Assembly (NCBI GenBank): GCA_964440155.1
Contig: CAYTRH010000080.1
Coordinates: forward strand, 1 to 12,948
Direction of reading: 5' to 3'
Source of the DNA: PFJX01 sp964440155
Lineage (GTDB): Bacteria; Pseudomonadota; Gammaproteobacteria; Burkholderiales; Thiobacillaceae
Length of the DNA: 12,948 nucleotides
The notes under the pieces were generated by a model, which saw only the letters and a program-made list of their open reading frames with translations, ran no database searches and was not told the origin of the DNA. The position numbers and the translations under genes were made by a program. This document shows, piece by piece, positions 1-6,705 of the stretch (position 1 is its first letter; every line of letters starts with the position of its first letter).

Positions 1-677
1 ACGTGCTGTTGTTCATCGACAACATCTACCGTTACACCCTGGCCGGTACCGAAGTCTCGGCGCTGCTCGGCCGCATGCCCTCGGCGGTGGGGTACCAGCC
101 CACGCTGGCGGAGGAGATGGGCCGCCTGCAGGAGCGCATCACCTCGACCCGCACCGGCTCCATCACCTCCTTCCAGGCGGTGTACGTGCCAGCGGACGAC
201 TTGACCGACCCGTCACCGGCGACCACGTTTGCCCACCTCGACGCTACGCTGGTGCTGAGCCGGCAGATCGCCGAACTGGGCATCTACCCCGCGGTCGACC
301 CGCTCGACTCCACTTCGCGCCAGCTCGATCCGTTGGTGGTCGGCGAGGAACATTATTCCGTCGCGCGTCAGGTGCAGGCCACCTTGCAACGCTACAAGGA
401 GTTGCGCGACATCATCGCCATTCTGGGGATGGATGAACTGTCGCCGGAGGACAAGCTGGTGGTGGCGCGCGCGCGCAAGATCCAGCGCTTCCTGTCGCAG
501 CCGTTCTTCGTCGCCGAGGTGTTCACCGGTGCCGCCGGCAAGTACGTGCCGCTGAAGGACACCATCGCCGCGTTCAAGGCCATCGTCAACGGCGAGTACG
601 ACCACCTGCCCGAGCAGGCGTTCTACATGGTCGGTCCGATCGAGGAAGCCGTGGAGAAAGCCAAGACCATCCAGTAA
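1..677 (+). CDS. atpD: ATP synthase F1 subunit beta, C-terminal part (5' end outside window)
   Basis: This is the catalytic beta subunit of the F1 sector of the F-type ATP synthase, which makes ATP from ADP and phosphate at the inner membrane. About 224 residues are present. The first two bases finish a split Asp codon, so the gene is cut by the window edge and the Walker A region is missing. Recognisable beta-subunit segments include FIDNIYRYTLAGTE, SALLGRMPSAVGYQPTL, YVPADDLTDPSPATTF and LDSTSRQLDP. The lever motif that contacts the gamma subunit reads DELSPED at 432-452, where E. coli has DELSEED. The protein ends in VEKAKTIQ just before TAA. atpC follows after 42 nt, as expected for the end of an atp operon. 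The family assignment is essentially certain. Confidence 0.98.
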   Translation, partial: VLLFIDNIYRYTLAGTEVSALLGRMPSAVGYQPTLAEEMGRLQERITSTRTGSITSFQAVYVPADDLTDPSPATTFAHLDATLVLSRQIAELGIYPAVDPLDSTSRQLDPLVVGEEHYSVARQVQATLQRYKELRDIIAILGMDELSPEDKLVVARARKIQRFLSQPFFVAEVFTGAAGKYVPLKDTIAAFKAIVNGEYDHLPEQAFYMVGPIEEAVEKAKTIQ

Positions 678-683
678 ACCGTC

Positions 684-700
684 CGTGCGCGCTGCGCACG
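684..700 (+). promoter_or_regulatory. intergenic hairpin between atpD and atpC
   Basis: A perfect 7-bp inverted repeat (CGTGCGC, loop GCT, GCGCACG) fills most of the 42-nt gap between the atpD stop and the atpC Shine-Dalgarno sequence. No T run follows, so it is not a typical terminator. It may adjust mRNA stability or the relative yield of AtpC, which is inference. Confidence 0.45.
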
Positions 701-719
701 CGGTAACGAGGAATTCACC

Positions 720-1145
720 ATGGCCATGACTCTGCACATCGACATCGTCAGCGCGGAAGCGTCCATCTATTCCGGGCTGGCGGAATTCGTCGTCGTGCCC
801 GCGGAGATGGGCGAGGTCGGCATCTATCCGCGCCACACCCCGCTACTCACGCGTATCAAGCCGGGATCCGTGCGCATCAAGGTGCCCGAGCGCGACGATG
901 AGGATCTGATCTACGTTTCCGGTGGCATCCTGGAAGTGCAGCCGGGGGTGGTCACAATCCTCTCGGACACCGCCATCCGCGGGGCCGATCTGGACGAGGC
1001 GCGCGTGCTGGAAGCCAAGCGTCAGGCTGAGGAAAGCATGAAGAACCGCTCCTCGGCCATGGACTATGCGCGCGCGCAGGCGGAATTGGCCGAAGCCGTG
1101 GCCCAGTTGCAGGCCATACAGAAGCTGCGCAAGATCAAGCACTGA
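720..1145 (+). CDS. atpC: ATP synthase F1 subunit epsilon
   Basis: This is the epsilon subunit of the F1 central stalk, which helps couple rotation to catalysis and can inhibit ATP hydrolysis. At 141 aa it has the usual length. An N-terminal beta-sandwich domain covers about residues 1-88 and includes GEVGIYPRHTPLLT and YVSGGILEVQPGVVTIL. It is followed by TAIRGADLDEARVLEAKRQA and a C-terminal helical hairpin rich in Ala, Glu and Gln. The start at 720 is supported by a GAGGA ribosome binding site at 708-712, 7 nt upstream. The first residues MAMT match the E. coli protein, although the ATG at codon 3 could also be used. A terminator follows the stop, so this is the last gene of the atp operon. 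Confidence 0.97.
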   Translation: MAMTLHIDIVSAEASIYSGLAEFVVVPAEMGEVGIYPRHTPLLTRIKPGSVRIKVPERDDEDLIYVSGGILEVQPGVVTILSDTAIRGADLDEARVLEAKRQAEESMKNRSSAMDYARAQAELAEAVAQLQAIQKLRKIKH

Positions 1146-1168
1146 TCGGTTCGCCGCGGACGGGCACG

Positions 1169-1196
1169 GGGCGGCTACGGCCGCCCTATTCGTTTG
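1169..1196 (+). terminator. rho-independent terminator of the atp operon
   Basis: A 7-bp GC-only stem (GGGCGGC at 1169-1175, GCCGCCC at 1180-1186) closes on a TACG tetraloop. In RNA this gives cUACGg, a member of the very stable UNCG tetraloop class. The tail TATTCGTTT is fairly but not perfectly T-rich. It sits 23 nt after the atpC stop, where the end of the operon is expected. Confidence 0.65.
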
Positions 1197-1219
1197 GTTG
1201 GGCGCGGCAGAGCGCAAGG

Positions 1220-1252
1220 CGGCATGCCCAGCCCATGCCGTCGGTTTATACT
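1220..1252 (+). promoter_or_regulatory. candidate glmU promoter with an upstream inverted repeat
   Basis: TATACT at 1247-1252 matches the sigma-70 -10 box at 5 of 6 positions. No good -35 box is seen at 16-18 nt spacing. Directly upstream is a perfect inverted repeat with 7-bp arms, CGGCATG at 1220-1226 and CATGCCG at 1234-1240, separated by 7 nt. It would cover the -35 to -20 region, the usual place for an activator or repressor site. Transcription would start near 1259, leaving a leader of about 23 nt. A promoter is expected here because a terminator lies just upstream, but the exact site is inference. Confidence 0.4.
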
Positions 1253-1281
1253 GCGCGCGGTTTTGCCTGCCCGACTTCCCC

Positions 1282-2664
1282 ATGACCGACCCGCTCAACG
1301 TCGTGATCCTCGCCGCCGGCAAGGGCACGCGCATGAAATCCGATCTGCCCAAGGTGCTGCACCCGCTGGCCGGCCGTCCTTTGCTGGGCCATGTGCTGGC
1401 CGCCGCCGACGCGCTCGCCCCTGCGCGCATCTGCGTGGTCTACGGCCACGGCGGTGATGCGCTGCCGCGCGCCATCGACCGCCCCGACCTTGCCTGGGCA
1501 CGCCAGGAGCCGCAACTGGGCACCGGCCACGCGGTGCAACAGGCGTTGCCCTATCTGGACGATGCCGCCCTGTGCCTGATCCTGTACGGCGACGTACCGC
1601 TGACCCGCGTCGAGACGCTGCGCGAAATGACGCTGATCGCGGGCCGGGACGCGGTCGCCCTGCTCACCGTGCGGCTGGCCAACCCGGCTGGTTACGGCCG
1701 CATCGTGCGCGACCCGGGCGGGCGGGTGCAGCGCATCGTCGAGCACAAGGACGCCAGCGCCGAGGAATTGGCCATCGACGAGGTCAACACCGGCATCCTG
1801 TGCCTGCCGGTCGCTCGCCTGGCGCAATGGCTGGCACGGCTGCGCAACGACAACGCCCAGGGTGAGTACTACCTGACCGACATCATCGCCATGGCGGTGC
1901 AGGATGGGGTGCAGGTCATCCCCTGCCATCCCGGCGCCGAATGGGAGGTGCTGGGCATCAATAGCCGGCAGCAGCTCGCCGACCTGGAGCGCGTGCACCA
2001 GCGCGAGCTCGCGCACGCGCTGATGACCGAAGGCGTCACGCTGATCGACCCGGCGCGCATCGACGTGCGCGGCGAACTGCGCTGTGGCCGCGACGTGCTG
2101 ATCGATGTCAATGCGGTATTCGAAGGGCGGGTTACGTTGGGTGACGGTGTGCGCGTCGGCGCCCACTGCGTGCTCAAGGACGTGGACGTGGCCGCGGGGG
2201 TCGAGATCAAGCCGTTTTGCCATATCGAAGGCGCTCGTATCGGCGCCCATGCGGTGATCGGCCCGTATGCGCGTATCCGACCGGGCAGCGTGCTGGACGA
2301 CGACGTCCACATCGGCAACTTCGTCGAGCTGAAGAACAGTGAGGTCGGCTGCAATTCCAAGATCAACCATCTGTCCTACGTGGGCGATGCCACGGTCGGC
2401 CGCAAGGTCAACATCGGCGCCGGTACCATCACCTGCAACTATGATGGTGCCAACAAGCATCGCACGGTGATCGAGGACGAAGCCTTCATCGGTTCGGATA
2501 CGCAACTGGTCGCGCCGGTCACGGTCGGCCGCGGCGCCACGCTGGGCGCCGGCACTACGCTGACGCGCGACGCGCCGGCCGGCGAACTGACGCTGGCGCG
2601 TGCGCGCCAAGTGACGGTGGCCGGCTGGCAGCGACCGACCAGGGCCACCCGGGACAAGCCTTGA
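1282..2664 (+). CDS. glmU: bifunctional GlmU: glucosamine-1-phosphate acetyltransferase / GlcNAc-1-phosphate uridyltransferase
   Basis: GlmU acetylates glucosamine-1-phosphate with acetyl-CoA and then couples the product to UTP, giving UDP-GlcNAc for peptidoglycan and lipopolysaccharide. The start at 1282 gives 460 aa, close to the 456 aa of E. coli, and places the nucleotide-binding motif LAAGKGTRMKS at residues 10-20. The frame stays open upstream to 1066, but that stretch overlaps atpC and is not family-like. The pyrophosphorylase domain covers about 1-230, with GTGHAV at 80-85, YGDVPL at 102-107 and EVNTG at 167-171. The left-handed beta-helix acyltransferase domain follows, with K351, the catalytic-type H363 in INHLSYVGDA, and IGAGTITCNYDG at 378-389. 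No Shine-Dalgarno sequence is visible before this ATG. glmS, the preceding enzyme of the pathway, begins 59 nt downstream. Confidence 0.97.
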   Translation: MTDPLNVVILAAGKGTRMKSDLPKVLHPLAGRPLLGHVLAAADALAPARICVVYGHGGDALPRAIDRPDLAWARQEPQLGTGHAVQQALPYLDDAALCLILYGDVPLTRVETLREMTLIAGRDAVALLTVRLANPAGYGRIVRDPGGRVQRIVEHKDASAEELAIDEVNTGILCLPVARLAQWLARLRNDNAQGEYYLTDIIAMAVQDGVQVIPCHPGAEWEVLGINSRQQLADLERVHQRELAHALMTEGVTLIDPARIDVRGELRCGRDVLIDVNAVFEGRVTLGDGVRVGAHCVLKDVDVAAGVEIKPFCHIEGARIGAHAVIGPYARIRPGSVLDDDVHIGNFVELKNSEVGCNSKINHLSYVGDATVGRKVNIGAGTITCNYDGANKHRTVIEDEAFIGSDTQLVAPVTVGRGATLGAGTTLTRDAPAGELTLARARQVTVAGWQRPTRATRDKP

Positions 2665-2723
2665 TGCTCGCGCCACGCCCGACCCAGTCCCCCGTTTTCG
2701 TCACAGCATCCGGAGTCTGAGCC

Positions 2724-4550
2724 ATGTGCGGCATCGTCGGCGCGATTGCGCAACGCAACGTCGTTCCCATCCTGATCGAGGGTCTGCAACGTCTGGAGTA
2801 TCGCGGTTACGACTCCGCCGGTCTGGCGGTACGCCAGGCGGACGGCGGTATCGGCCGCATCCGCGCGCTGGGTAAGGTGGCCATGCTGCGCCAGTTGCTG
2901 GAGAGCAACCCGATCACCGGCGACCTGGGCATCGCCCACACCCGCTGGGCCACGCACGGCATGCCGGCCGAGCGCAACGCCCACCCGCACATGAGCGGCG
3001 AGAAGGTGGCGGTGGTGCACAACGGCATCATCGAAAACCACGCCGAACTGCGTGAGGATCTGCGCCGGCGCGGTTTTCACTTCACCTCCGAGACCGATAC
3101 CGAGGTCATCGCCCATCTGCTCGCGCATCTGCTGGACGAGGAACCCGACCTGCTGCGCGCCACGCAGCGCGCCGTCCGCCAGCTGGTCGGCGCCTATGGC
3201 CTCGCCGTGGCCAGCCCCGGCGAGCCCGACCGCCTGGTGGTGGCGCGCGCCGGCAGTCCGTTGGTCATCGGCCTGGGTGTGGGCGAGAACTTCATCGCTT
3301 CCGACGTGTTCGCGCTGCTGCCGGTCACACAGCGTTTCGTGTTTCTGGAGGAGGGCGATATCGCCGAGATCCGCCGCGACGGCATCCAGGTGTACGACGC
3401 CGACGGCCGGCCGGTGGCACGCGCCGAGCGTCTGTCGCAGTTGCCGGCTTCCACCGCCGACAAAGGGCCATACCGCCACTACATGTTGAAGGAGATCTTC
3501 GAGCAGCCGGCGGTGATCGCCGAGACGCTGGAAGGGCGTATCCACAAGGGGCGGCTGCTGCAGGACAGCTTCGGCCACGAGGCGCGGCAATTGTTCGAGC
3601 GCGCGCGTGGCGTGCACATCGTCGCCTGCGGTACCAGCTACCACGCCGGACTGGTGGCGCGTTACTGGCTGGAGGAGATCGGCATCCCATGCAGCGTCGA
3701 GGTGGCGAGCGAATACCGTTACCGCAAGGTGGTGGTGCCGCCGGACACGCTATTCCTGTCCATCTCCCAGTCCGGCGAGACCGCCGACACGCTGGCCGCG
3801 CTGCGCTTCGCCAAGACTGCCGGCTATGCCGGCAGCCTGACCATCTGCAACGTGCCGGAATCGTCTTTGACGCGTGAGTCCGACGTGGCGCTGATGACCC
3901 GCGCCGGTCCGGAGATCGGCGTCGCCTCCACCAAGGCGTTCACCACCCAGCTCACCGCGCTGCGTCTGGTGGTGCTGGCGCTGGCCAAACAACGCGGCCT
4001 GAGCGCGGAGGACGAACAGCGCCTGGTCGATGAACTGCACGCCCTGCCGCGTCAGGTGGAAGTGGTGCTGGAACTGTCGGACGCCATCCGCGCCATGGCC
4101 GAGGCCTTCGCCGACAAGCATCATGCCCTGTTCCTCGGGCGCGGACCGTTCTACCCCATCGCACTGGAAGGCGCGCTGAAGCTCAAGGAAATCTCCTATA
4201 TCCATGCCGAAGCCTATCCCGCGGGCGAACTCAAGCATGGCCCGCTGGCGCTGGTGGATGCCGACATGCCGGTGATCTGCGCGCTGCCGGACGACCCGCT
4301 GCTCGACAAGGTGTTGTCCAACTTGCAGGAGGTGCGCGCGCGCGGCGGTGAGTTGTTTCTGTTCTCGGACCACAACGTCAGGATCGAACTGGACCACTAT
4401 CAGAACCTGACGCTGGCCGACATCCGCCCGACCACCGCGCCCATCGTCTACAGCGTACCGCTGCAACTGCTGGCCTATCATGTCGCCGTGCTGAAAGGCA
4501 CCGACGTCGACCAGCCGCGCAATCTCGCCAAGTCCGTCACCGTGGAGTGA
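2724..4550 (+). CDS. glmS: glutamine--fructose-6-phosphate aminotransferase (isomerizing)
   Basis: GlmS converts fructose-6-phosphate and glutamine to glucosamine-6-phosphate and glutamate, the committed step toward UDP-GlcNAc. It has 608 aa against 609 in E. coli. The N-terminal class II glutaminase domain (about 1-240) begins MCGIVG, so Cys2 becomes the N-terminal nucleophile. It also carries RGYDSAG at 27-33, HTRWATHG at 72-79 and HNG at 99-101. Two SIS sugar-phosphate domains follow. The first has CGTSYHAG at 302-309 and SQSGET at 348-353. The second has KLKEISYIHAEA and KHGPLAL, with H505. The C-terminus DQPRNLAKSVTVE carries the catalytic K603. A GGAG at 2712-2715 supports the start. 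The 59-nt gap to glmU is too short for a glmS ribozyme, and none is expected in this phylum. Confidence 0.98.
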   Translation: MCGIVGAIAQRNVVPILIEGLQRLEYRGYDSAGLAVRQADGGIGRIRALGKVAMLRQLLESNPITGDLGIAHTRWATHGMPAERNAHPHMSGEKVAVVHNGIIENHAELREDLRRRGFHFTSETDTEVIAHLLAHLLDEEPDLLRATQRAVRQLVGAYGLAVASPGEPDRLVVARAGSPLVIGLGVGENFIASDVFALLPVTQRFVFLEEGDIAEIRRDGIQVYDADGRPVARAERLSQLPASTADKGPYRHYMLKEIFEQPAVIAETLEGRIHKGRLLQDSFGHEARQLFERARGVHIVACGTSYHAGLVARYWLEEIGIPCSVEVASEYRYRKVVVPPDTLFLSISQSGETADTLAALRFAKTAGYAGSLTICNVPESSLTRESDVALMTRAGPEIGVASTKAFTTQLTALRLVVLALAKQRGLSAEDEQRLVDELHALPRQVEVVLELSDAIRAMAEAFADKHHALFLGRGPFYPIALEGALKLKEISYIHAEAYPAGELKHGPLALVDADMPVICALPDDPLLDKVLSNLQEVRARGGELFLFSDHNVRIELDHYQNLTLADIRPTTAPIVYSVPLQLLAYHVAVLKGTDVDQPRNLAKSVTVE

Positions 4551-4557
4551 ACGTGCC

Positions 4558-5325
4558 ATGCCGGTGATCGCGGTATTCAACCAGAAGGGTGGCGTCGGCA
4601 AGACCACGACGACGCTGAACGTGGCCGCGTCCCTGGCCCTGCTGGAGCGCAAACCGGTAGTACTCGATCTCGACCCGCAGGCGCACGTCAGCCTGGCACT
4701 GGGCGTGCGCAATCCGCCCGCGGCCAGCACCAGCGCCGCGTTCTTTCGCGAGCGAACGCCGATCAACTCCTTGTTGCGCCGGTTGGCGAACGACATCCGT
4801 CTGCTGCCGGGCCACCCCGACCTGTCCAAGATCGAGGCGCAACTGGGTTCCCAGCCCGGCGTCGCAGCCACGTTGCGCAACGGGTTGACGACCGCCTTCG
4901 CGCACAGTCACGACACCCCGATACTGATCGACTGTGCGCCGGCGCTGGGCGTGCTCGCGCTGAACGCCCTGTTCGCAGCCGACCGGGTGTTGATCCCGGT
5001 CACCGCGGATTTCCTCGCCATGCAGGGCCTGTACCGTCTGGACCTGGCCCTGGGCGTGCTGGAGGGGCCGCTGAAGCGGCGTATCGAACGCCGCATCGTG
5101 CTCACCCGTTTCGACGAAGCCAAGGCCCATTGCCGCGAAGCGCTGGCCAGCCTGCGCAGCCGCTACGGCGACAGCCTGTGCGAGACGCGCATCAGCGACG
5201 ACCCGGCGCTGTCCGAGAGCCCCGCGCACGGCATGGACATCTTCGCCTATTCCTCGGACTCGCCCGGCGCCCATGACTATCGTTTGCTGACCATGGAGCT
5301 GCTGTCCAAGGGGTTCTTTGCCTGA
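4558..5325 (+). CDS. orphan ParA-family ATPase
   Basis: This 255-aa protein is a deviant-Walker-A ATPase of the ParA/Soj type. The family forms ATP-dependent dimers, often on nucleoid DNA, and positions cargo such as plasmids, chromosomes or protein clusters. The deviant Walker A motif is KGGVGKTTTT at 10-19, with both the signature K10 and K15. Walker A' is DLDPQ at 37-41, and Walker B is ILIDCAPALG at 122-131 with D125. A ParA-like SESPAHG segment lies near residues 220-226. There is no N-terminal DNA-binding domain, so it belongs to the short Soj-like form. The start follows glmS by 7 nt and uses a GGAG overlapping the glmS stop. bioA begins 12 nt after it ends. No ParB, centromere-like repeat or other cargo gene is visible, so its cargo is unknown. 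Confidence 0.88.
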   Translation: MPVIAVFNQKGGVGKTTTTLNVAASLALLERKPVVLDLDPQAHVSLALGVRNPPAASTSAAFFRERTPINSLLRRLANDIRLLPGHPDLSKIEAQLGSQPGVAATLRNGLTTAFAHSHDTPILIDCAPALGVLALNALFAADRVLIPVTADFLAMQGLYRLDLALGVLEGPLKRRIERRIVLTRFDEAKAHCREALASLRSRYGDSLCETRISDDPALSESPAHGMDIFAYSSDSPGAHDYRLLTMELLSKGFFA

Positions 5326-5337
5326 GCCGGTCGCGCC

Positions 5338-6636
5338 ATGGTGAGCAACGGCGACTGGCTGGAGCGCACGCAGGCCGCCGTCTGGCACCCGTGCACGCAG
5401 ATGCTCCACCTGCGCGACTTGCCGCCGCTGCCGATCGCGCGCGGCGAGGGGCCGTGGCTGTACGATCACGATGGCCGTCGCTATCTCGACGCCATCTCGT
5501 CCTGGTGGGTCAACCTGTTCGGCCACGCCAACCCGCGCATCAACGCCGCCATCATCGATCAGCTCAACCGCATCGAGCACGTCATGCTGGCCGGCTGCAC
5601 GCATGCGCCGGTGGTCGAACTGTCCGAGCGCCTCGCCGCGCTGAGCGGCCTGGGCCATGCCTTCTACGCCTCGGACGGCGCCAGCGCCACCGAGATCGCG
5701 CTGAAGATGAGCTTCCATTACTGGCGCAACGTCGGTCGCGGCGCCAAGACCGGTTTCGTCTCGCTGCGCCAGAGTTATCATGGCGAAACCCTGGGCGCGC
5801 TGTCGGTGACCGATGTCGCGCTGTTCAAGGACACCTACGCACCCTTGCTGCGCCACAGCCATCAGGTGGCCAGCCCGGACTGGCGCCTGGCGGAACCGGG
5901 TGAATCCGCCGAAGCCTACGCGCTGCGTGCCGCGGCGGACCTGGAAGCCTGGCTGGCTGCGCACGCCGACGCCACGGCCGCGCTGATCGTCGAACCGCTG
6001 GTGCAGGGCGCCGCCGGCATGGCCATGTATCACCCCGTCTGGCTGACCCGCGCGCGCGCATTGTGCGACCGCTACCAGGTGCATCTGATCGCCGACGAGA
6101 TCGCGGTCGGCTTCGGTCGCACCGGCACCCTGTTCGCCTGCGAGCAGGCCGGCATCCGGCCCGATTTCCTATGCCTGTCCAAGGGCATCAGCGGTGGTTA
6201 TCTGCCGTTGTCCTGCGTGCTCACGCGCGACGATATCCATGCCGCATTCCTGGACGAGCGCACGGCGCGCGGCTTCCTGCATTCGCATTCCTACACCGGC
6301 AATCCGCTCGCCTGCCGCGCCGCCCTGGCCGTGCTGGACATCTTCGCGGCGGACGACGTGCTCGCAGCCAATCGGGCCAAGGCCGCGCGCTTCAATGTGT
6401 TGTTGGCCGACCTCGCCGCGCATCCGCGCGTGCGCCATTTCCGCAACATCGGCATGATCTGGGCGTTCGACGTGGCCCACGCACCGCCGCATTTCGCGCG
6501 CGACTTCCACCGCCGCGCGCTGGAGCACGGCGTATTGCTGCGGCCGATCGGCGACACGGTCTATTTCATGCCGCCCTATGTGGTCGACGACGCCGACATG
6601 GCGTTGCTGGCACGTACCTGCGAGACCCTGCTGTAA
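5338..6636 (+). CDS. bioA: adenosylmethionine--8-amino-7-oxononanoate aminotransferase
   Basis: BioA uses S-adenosylmethionine as amino donor to turn 8-amino-7-oxononanoate (KAPA) into 7,8-diaminononanoate, the penultimate intermediate before dethiobiotin in biotin synthesis. It is a 432-aa cytosolic class III PLP aminotransferase. BioA hallmarks are WHPCTQM at 16-22, SSWWVNLFGHANPRIN at 54-69 and HVMLAGCTHAPVVELSE at 81-97. PLP-site residues are D253 in IADEIAVGFGRTG and the Schiff-base K282 in CLSKGISGGYLPL. HSHSYTGNPLAC at 315-326 matches the Pseudomonas-type BioA. The ATG at 5338 gives the expected N-terminus, but only weak Shine-Dalgarno sequence precedes it, so translation may be coupled to the parA-like gene 12 nt upstream. 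No other bio gene is in the window. Other class III aminotransferases are possible but less likely. Confidence 0.93.
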   Translation: MVSNGDWLERTQAAVWHPCTQMLHLRDLPPLPIARGEGPWLYDHDGRRYLDAISSWWVNLFGHANPRINAAIIDQLNRIEHVMLAGCTHAPVVELSERLAALSGLGHAFYASDGASATEIALKMSFHYWRNVGRGAKTGFVSLRQSYHGETLGALSVTDVALFKDTYAPLLRHSHQVASPDWRLAEPGESAEAYALRAAADLEAWLAAHADATAALIVEPLVQGAAGMAMYHPVWLTRARALCDRYQVHLIADEIAVGFGRTGTLFACEQAGIRPDFLCLSKGISGGYLPLSCVLTRDDIHAAFLDERTARGFLHSHSYTGNPLACRAALAVLDIFAADDVLAANRAKAARFNVLLADLAAHPRVRHFRNIGMIWAFDVAHAPPHFARDFHRRALEHGVLLRPIGDTVYFMPPYVVDDADMALLARTCETLL

Positions 6637-6648
6637 TCCCGACCATAT

Positions 6649-6678
6649 TTGTCAGGTAATGGCGCCTGCGCCTACACT
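6649..6678 (+). promoter_or_regulatory. candidate sigma-70 promoter for the yyaL-like gene
   Basis: TTGTCA at 6649-6654 matches 5 of 6 positions of the -35 consensus, and TACACT at 6673-6678 matches 4 of 6 of the -10. The spacer is 18 nt. It lies in the 69-nt gap after bioA, would start transcription near 6685 and would leave a leader of about 20 nt. This is a sequence match only. Confidence 0.42.
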
Positions 6679-6705
6679 GCCGGCTTTGCGCTGCGCCGCG
6701 TCGCC

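Noticed and set aside
432..452. DELSPED instead of DELSEED in AtpD as a possible oddity.
   Set aside because: To my knowledge this variant occurs in other proteobacterial beta subunits, notably betaproteobacteria, so it is not evidence of altered function.
1066..1281. N-terminal extension of glmU by 72 residues.
   Set aside because: It overlaps atpC and the atp terminator and has no resemblance to GlmU, which begins at the ATG at 1282.
1246..2676. Long open frame on the minus strand opposite glmU, and similar long minus-strand frames opposite glmS, bioA, livK and livM.
   Set aside because: High GC content suppresses stop codons in opposite frames. The predicted proteins are low-complexity His/Gln/Arg/Ala-rich shadows, with no family motif, while the + strand genes are well-recognised families.
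2665..2723. Possible glmS ribozyme or riboswitch upstream of glmS.
   Set aside because: The 59-nt gap is too short, shows no suitable fold, and the ribozyme is a feature of Firmicutes and relatives, not of this type of organism.
6649..6705. TTG start adding 19 residues to the YyaL-like protein.
   Set aside because: The added residues are not family-like, have no ribosome binding site, and overlap a plausible promoter. The family sequence begins at the ATG at 6706.
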